A stretch of DNA of 64,000 nucleotides from Acanthosoma haemorrhoidale (taxonomy: Eukaryota > Arthropoda > Insecta > Hemiptera > Acanthosomatidae). The notes under the pieces are model-generated. The model did no database searches. It worked only from the letters and a program-made list of their open reading frames with translations, and had not been told where the DNA came from. Location: the NCBI GenBank assembly GCA_930367205.1, contig OV884015.1:77763341-77827340 (forward strand). The letters are read 5' to 3'. The position numbers and the translations under genes are program-made. Positions 57,820-64,000 of this stretch are shown here, in pieces (the first letter of the stretch is position 1; each line of letters starts with the position of its first letter).

Positions 57820-57924
57820 AGGTTGGGATCCGGCTTAGGTGGCGGGGAAGAGCTGGAGGAGCGGGGATGAAATACGGTCCTTCATAGGTCTTCTCGAGTC
57901 ACCCCCGACGGTCGACATGTCACG
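57820..57924 (+). other. Possible 5' exon of a gene extending beyond the window
   Basis: A GC-rich, CpG-containing patch in otherwise AT-rich DNA, ending in ATG TCA CG directly followed by a consensus donor GTAAGT (57925-57930). It could be a first exon encoding Met-Ser-Arg. I could not identify the next exon on the plus strand before 64000. Confidence 0.25.
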
Positions 57925-58591
57925 GTAAGTCACACCTTGCACTCTCCGGTCTTCGGTCTTCAATCTGTCCCCGTGATAACCTATAGCTATTTTTGGGTTT
58001 AGTTATTTTTTACTGAAACCAGGAACCCATATGTTTTTTGTTCTAGTCGTTGTACTCCTTGTTTAAGCAGGAGATATGAAATTTGATTTAAAAAAAAAAA
58101 TGAATTACTTGCTATTAAAAATATATGTACATATATTTCCTATAATTTTGACTACCATATCGGATTAATCGCATCAATGCCCTAATTAACATAATTGTTT
58201 TTTAAAAAGATTAAGTACATCAAATATTGAATATGTCATTAGTAAGGCCCGGATTTATATGCAAAAAAAAACATTAAAATATATCATATAACACGTCGTA
58301 AAAAATGCGATAATATACCATAAAAAATATGATAATATGCAGTGTAATATGCATTATATAGCCAAATAGTGAAACAAGGTAATAATGGTGATATGTTGAG
58401 CCATAAATAGGTGCGCAAAATAACTATTTTATTACACAACAAAGTATATACAAAATAAATGTTTTCATTATAATAATTCATCAGCTTTCATTAAAAAATA
58501 TGCTAAAAAGAACTGCAATGATTATATTATTTAAACAATGAATTATTAAAAAAATTAATGTCGGTTTGAGGAATGGTACAGTAAAATAACT

Positions 58592-58657
58592 CAGCTTTTT
58601 TGTCTTTCCACAACTGATATTATCTTGATTATCAGTTTTGGTAAGATACAAAAGCTG
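58592..58657. ncRNA. Pre-miRNA-like hairpin (candidate)
   Basis: Arms 58592-58619 (starts CAGCTTTTTTGTC, ends AACTGATA) and 58630-58657 (starts TATCAGTTTTGG, ends CAAAAGCTG) pair at 24 of 28 positions around a 10-base loop. Symmetric internal mismatches and arm length fit a microRNA precursor, but a MITE foldback fits equally; homology continues weakly outside the arms (AAATAACT / AGTTTATTT). Strand unknown. Confidence 0.35.
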
Positions 58658-59399
58658 AAAAGCTGTGATAGTTTATTTTATTCAATGATTTAATTAAAAT
58701 GTTTAATTTTTTTAAATTATGAAATATTTAATTAAAAAAATATATATAATTTGAATTACAAACGATTTTCTCAATCATCACTACCATCACTTTGTCCATT
58801 TTAACAGAGGTATATTTGATAACCATATGCATTTCAAAATTTACTTCTGTGAAACTGAATCGTTCGTCAGACAACAAATGTTTATGAATAGAAACAACTT
58901 CTTTATATCTACAGATGTTAAAGAGACATTGGGTTGCTTTTTGGCATGGTTCTGTATTGTTTCTAAAAACGAGTTAAACTAAACAGAAAAATGATTCTGG
59001 GGAGGTGGGACACCCCCTCATCTGAAATACTTCCGACGTAGAATAAAAACAGTTCTTATTACCAAAGCCAACATCTCTTATTGTGGAATCTAATATTACT
59101 TTTACTTGATTTAATAATTGTTAATTTAAAATGAACATCTAACTTTAATAAAAAAATTGTTAAGCCTTTTGAACTCAAATTAAATAAAATTATTAAAAAT
59201 GCGCACTTAAAGCCCAAACATGCCCAAAAGACAAGTTTGGGGCGAATATACAAAAATACGAAGCATACAAATTTACTAATAAAGAGTGAGTTGATTCTTA
59301 AAGATATATAATCTAGTTCTTTAAAAAGCAAAAAGAATATCCTTTTGCAGATATATTCGGCCTTGGTCATTAGCAACGTGTTCGAAACTTTAACTCAAC

Positions 59400-59730
59400 C
59401 AGTGTTGAATTTTAAATTCAATAGTAATAGTTTACAACAGCTTGACAGATCTCCCTAAGAATGAGCAGCACATTGCACTGAGAACCCTTAATAACCTCCC
59501 ACTATAACTCATTCCCATAACCCACAGGAGTACAGGCTAGATAACATAATTTATTTTCAACTAACCTGCCTTGGAAATGTAAAAAAAAAATTATGACTGA
59601 TTTGGCACATATACAATATTGGCATAATTATAACTTGATGTAAATTTGCTAAAGTGTCTTTGATAGTGCAGTTGTTGCCTGAGGATGGACTGACATCACC
59701 ACGAAACGTTGCAAACTATTAATTAATAAA
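59400..59730 (+). repeat. Retroelement 3' fragment
   Basis: A degenerate plus-strand frame (LTDLPKNEQHIALRTLNNLP) precedes GCCTGAGGATGGACTGACA and ACGAAACGTTGCAA, then an AT-rich end. The 'CTGAGGATG...CGAAACGTTG' tail is typical of the 3' ends of several non-LTR or Penelope-like elements and matches the motifs at 32.3-32.6 kb. Confidence 0.4.
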
Positions 59731-59949
59731 ATTTGAAAGGATATTACGGAAATATTTTAATCATAATCGAACAGTGGCTTTTATAGAGACATAGGGACAT
59801 GTTATTCTGCGTGCAAGTTTCATTTGAATGGCGATCAAAATAAATCCAGCCCCAATAAAAATAATAAAGAGTCGTTAATGAATTGATCAGGAATAAAAAA
59901 TGAACATTTTTCTCCCGTTTTGAGGACGGTACCAAATTAGAGATGTCCA

Positions 59950-62900
59950 CTTCCTGTTTTTTTCAGGATCTCGCGGAACATACGGAAATTACAATGATTC
60001 CTTGCCGATCTTCCGCCAGCCTCTTAGCCTATCTTCATTTCTTCCCTTCGCCATGTTCCTATCTCGCCACAGTTCTCTTCCCGTTTCCTGCCTGCGGGGT
60101 CCAATGGAGTGCCTGTCAGCTTAGATTATTCCTCAGAGTTTCCGAGCCACCGCGCATTCCATTTTAGTCAGCTTTACTTCAACGCATGTAACTGTTTTGT
60201 CCTCATTTCACTCGCATATCATTGACCCTTTCCTGCCTACCGATTTCTGGGATGCTTTGCTGTGAGTCGTTCCTGGAGATGTTATTGTGAAATTCCGCTC
60301 GTCACATCAATAGAGCAGGCAGCTCATCACGTTTAACACAAACGTTTACGATTTAGTCCGTCGATAAATAAGCTTAGATGTCTTTCCGATTAATAATTTA
60401 TAGTGTGTCGGAGCTAAAGTGGACTATAATAAAAAGTCATTAAAATCATTTTTAGCAACTAATCAACGAACCTTTAATCGCATGATTCATCTCGATTGAC
60501 TTCAATTAATTTTCTGATGTCATTTTGACTTATAGATAAAATAGCAATATATCAAGAAACTTTTTATTTCGCCGCAGATTTATTACTGACCCTGAATCAA
60601 TAGGTTCCTCTTGGATCGCCCCGACTCGCGACCCATGCTCAACCCCCTACTGAAATAAGGTTATACAATTTGGAACTCAATATGTGGAATACACATAGCA
60701 TTTGTCGTAAAGGAATATTTGTGAAGAAATTCGGTGGTAATCAGAAATAAATATAATTCAAGACTGGAAAGGGGTAGGAAGGTGTAACAAGATTACACAC
60801 AATAATTATTTGTGTTAAAGTATCCGTACCAAATTTAATTCAAATAAGACCGTGAATGGGAACTGAGTGTGGCCTGAGGTAGAAGAGGGAACGAATCAAC
60901 TTCGGAACCACCGCAGTATTTTTTGTAAGATATGCGCCTTCGCGCCGAATTTTGTACGAATCTGACACGATCTGAAATGATATAGGAAGTACTTTTTTTA
61001 ATTTACTGAACAGCATTCAAGTACGAATCAGGGATTAATTTGTAATCGCAAGGAGCAACAAGGCTAAAATTATAGAAAAATGGGCAAAAGGTTGTTATTA
61101 TCTTTTCTATAGTTTACTTTAACTTTTAGTACATATAATGAACTATGCTCTTACCGAATTTGGTGGGTGGAATTTATTTTTTAACAAATTTATAAATATT
61201 ATAAGAAGATAAAATTTATAGTGGAAGGCATTGGATAAATATTTGGTGGAAATAGGGATTTTCAAAGAAAAATTCTCAAGTATTCGATGTCCCATCCCTA
61301 AACGTTTTTAGGGTTTCCCTGTTTGTTTTTTTAAAAATCAAAATGGGTTCACGAGTATGCCTGCCTGTTCTGTTTGTCGTGAGTCCCCTGTAGAACCTAG
61401 GATATAAAATTAAAGATCCTCAATTACTGATTAGCAATATGTGATTTGTGTTTTGTCTTTTTAAACTAATAAGTCATTAATCTCAAAGATTAGTAAGTTT
61501 TTTGTGTTCACAACTTTAACTCCACCCATGTTTTTTTTAATAGGTACTACCATGATGTTTTGCATAGTATTTATATATATATCTATAATATAATAATATA
61601 ATATATTTCTATTCGATGCGCCCATCGATCATTCAACAAATAATGAGGGCTCATTAATCGATTACAATTTTTCCGCAACCCTAGTAGCAGGTAGAGGGAT
61701 GGTTTGTGAGAGGGGAAGTTTTACTTAATGCCCCAACATGGGGAAAATGTAACTCCGAGAAAAATGATGAAGGATCATAAATTAATTGATTACTAAGTAA
61801 TTAAAAAATAAATGTTTTCTATCATATAGAGTATAATATCAAATTAATGATCTTGAAGTTCTGATCAATAATATATAATAAGTGTTGGGATTTTGGTGTA
61901 TTGCAATTATATACAGCCATTGCCTCAAAAGAGGAACCTGTAATTGAGTGATACAACACGATTCTTTAATTTTTTTCTACAATTTCTGTACAGAGCTTTC
62001 ATTCCATTCCTTCGTAAACACTAAACTACTAACCAATTGAAAAAAAATGAACACTCCGATCATTTTAAGGGTTTTTTATTAGCCATGCTGACTCCGGACA
62101 ATATTTTTTGGTGTTGCTATTTTAAAGTTTTAGAACACAATATACAACTTTTAATAATTGGTGAATGTGCTTAGGTGGCTGTGTGGTGCTGCTTTCTTGG
62201 CTCTTGTGCAGTACAGTGTTTCTTCTGAGATCTTCAAAAACAAAGAGTGTGCCATTATACTGTCGTCTGCTGGAGCGGTTGTCACGTAAGTTAATTGATT
62301 GTTTCTGCCGGCAAGATGTCATATATTTGTCAATAGTGTTCTTTTTCACTCTTTTGTCATATGTACTCCATCCCTAATTAGCATATAGAGTAATAAATCA
62401 GAGAAAACAAAGCCAATTATGTCCGCTTGCTCGGTGGTGGGAATGAACTGCCCGTTTACGGCCAGCCTTACACCGTTCTTTTTGGACCTGCAGGTCTTCA
62501 CACTTTACCAGATTTGAGTTCTTGGCACAATGGAAGATGGATAGCGTCTCTTGTTGTTCAGAAACTATGCATGCAGTTTTGACAGAACGAGAGCTAGGTT
62601 AATTTCAAGATAAGATAACCTTTTTGAATGTTTCAAGTTTAGTTGCAACCCATTTCAGTTTTTAATAGCTCATTGTTATAAATAATACTATGACTATTAA
62701 TCTGTGAGAATATACTTTTATTATGAATGCCTCTAAATTGACATTTACCAAGTTTAGACATATCTAATTAAAAGGGATAATTACTATTGTTATATAAAAA
62801 GTGAAAAGTATATAAGTGGTGTCTTTTCTGATAGAAATAAAATAATTTAAACAAAGACGAAGTCATTTTTTTTTAATAATAATTTTATAAATTAAATAAA

Positions 62901-64000
62901 TGTAAGTAATAGCTAGATAACTTTTAATAAAATAAATTAACCTATTTACGCCTCCATTACACTAAGAAGAAATACAAGCTTGGGAAGTCATGAAACCAAC
63001 GTTGCATTAGACGTGTTTTTAAACAGGTATTGGTAATATACCGAAAATTGTTGTATTTAGAGAAAAATTAAAAGCTGAAACAAAATCTGCTATGTTTGTT
63101 CCATGGGGCATGGTATAAAAATGATATGGCAATCTTTTGATAAAATAAAATAATAAATATAGCTTGATATATAAAGAGATTTCACGTTGATATATATATA
63201 TATATATATTAAGAAAAAAATGCATATTTGATTGTGCTATATCAATAAATTGTTTAGAGGAAAATACACCTGTAATAAATGACAAGATAACTAAAATTAT
63301 AATTATTTATACTACTTCTGTATTATCTTTTGAGTTTAGTTGATAATCTTTAAAGCTTTTTAGTTACTCATGACTCAAAAATTAGCATTCCGTACCAGTA
63401 ACATTTCTCATTTAGTTTCATTGTTTAAGTTTTTGCTAATTTTCCATTCGGTTACCTTTCATAAATACTAGGTGACCATAGATTATCTGGTTTATGACGC
63501 TGTTTTTAGATATTTGGATTCTTTAATAAGGTGCGCAGTGCTAAGGGTCACTGAAGTCAATCTTATTTCTGTCAACTTTGGTCCGTATTTGAGGACCTGA
63601 AATCAGCAGCAGACGATTCTAAGAATTTGAGACGAACACTATGTTTTTAGAAAAGCGCTGAATCATACCTTTGTTAAAGTTGGCTTACAGGTCTTTTCCT
63701 ACATACTCGAATTTGTACTATGCATACCATTGTCATCATCCTCACCGAATGTCTTGGATATTAGTAGCTAAGATAACAGGAAAACACTCAACAAAGAATG
63801 GAAATACATCAATATGCCAAAGAAAATTATCAAACTTTTAAAAGACCATGTGTTGATAGGACTAATTTGTTACTGTGCGTGTCCCTTTTGTTACAAAACT
63901 AATGCTAGTTTTCTAATTATTACTGAAGCCATTTGGACATAAATGACAAGTGGTTGAATTGTTAAAAATAAAATAAATGTATTAGATATTATTAATTAGA
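59950..64000. other. Right end of window, no gene recognised
   Basis: GC-richer blocks at 59950-60330 (pyrimidine-rich) and 62400-62600 have short open frames but no family signature. A (TA)n tract lies at about 63190-63210, and an ATCGAT-containing AT block at 61560-61670. The remainder is AT-rich and, as far as I can see, without features. Confidence 0.35.

Noticed and set aside
62165..62377. Hydrophobic 70-codon plus-strand ORF resembling a signal peptide plus membrane span
   Set aside because: No family resemblance or splice context; hydrophobic frames are common in T-rich DNA.
1..64000. CRISPR arrays, bacterial operons, integrated bacterial genes
   Set aside because: None seen; introns, retroelements and codon use are those of an animal nuclear genome.

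Overview
The window is AT-rich, intron-rich nuclear DNA of an invertebrate animal. The protein-coding genes are metazoan. The repeats (Jockey-like LINEs, mauritiana-type mariner, a tRNA-derived SINE) are typical of arthropods, so an insect or related arthropod is the best guess; the species cannot be fixed from the sequence. No prokaryotic genes, CRISPR arrays, rRNA or confident tRNA genes were seen.

Four conserved genes are supported. (1) 3240-3375, minus strand: first coding exon of TOMM40, with the rest beyond the left edge. (2) 11529-19647, minus: complete 7-exon EI24 (297 aa). (3) 31379-52259, minus: complete 17-exon KIAA0319/KIAA0319L-type receptor (945 aa) with a signal peptide, MANSC-like region, EGF-like module, five PKD domains, C-terminal cysteine-rich motif, one membrane span and a short tail. 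(4) 53185-53723, plus: 2-exon riboflavin kinase (151 aa), divergent from gene 3 across a 925-bp spacer. All exon junctions in genes 2-4 keep the reading frame and use GT/AG. These are unrelated housekeeping and membrane genes; apart from the shared spacer of genes 3 and 4, nothing suggests a common pathway.

Region by region: 1-3.2 kb is presumed TOMM40 intron. 3.4-11 kb holds LINE relics, a SINE copy and small tandem repeats. 11.3-19.7 kb is EI24. 20-23.3 kb holds a decayed ZSWIM/MULE-type transposase and a foldback repeat. 26.4-29.6 kb is a 5'-truncated LINE with poly(A) tail, followed by an LTR-retrotransposon 3' end (about 30.0-30.5 kb). 31.4-52.3 kb is the KIAA0319-like gene, whose introns carry two mariners, LINE relics, SINEs and a promoter/LTR-like block. 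54-64 kb has no firmly identified gene; it holds a possible small coding exon, a possible CpG-containing 5' exon, a long hairpin and a retroelement tail.

I found no convincing unknown multi-gene system. The most notable points are the complete KIAA0319-like architecture with an EGF-like module, two same-orientation mariner insertions in that gene (one an internal-deletion derivative), a tRNA-derived SINE family recognisable from at least four copies, and a pre-miRNA-like hairpin at 58.6 kb.
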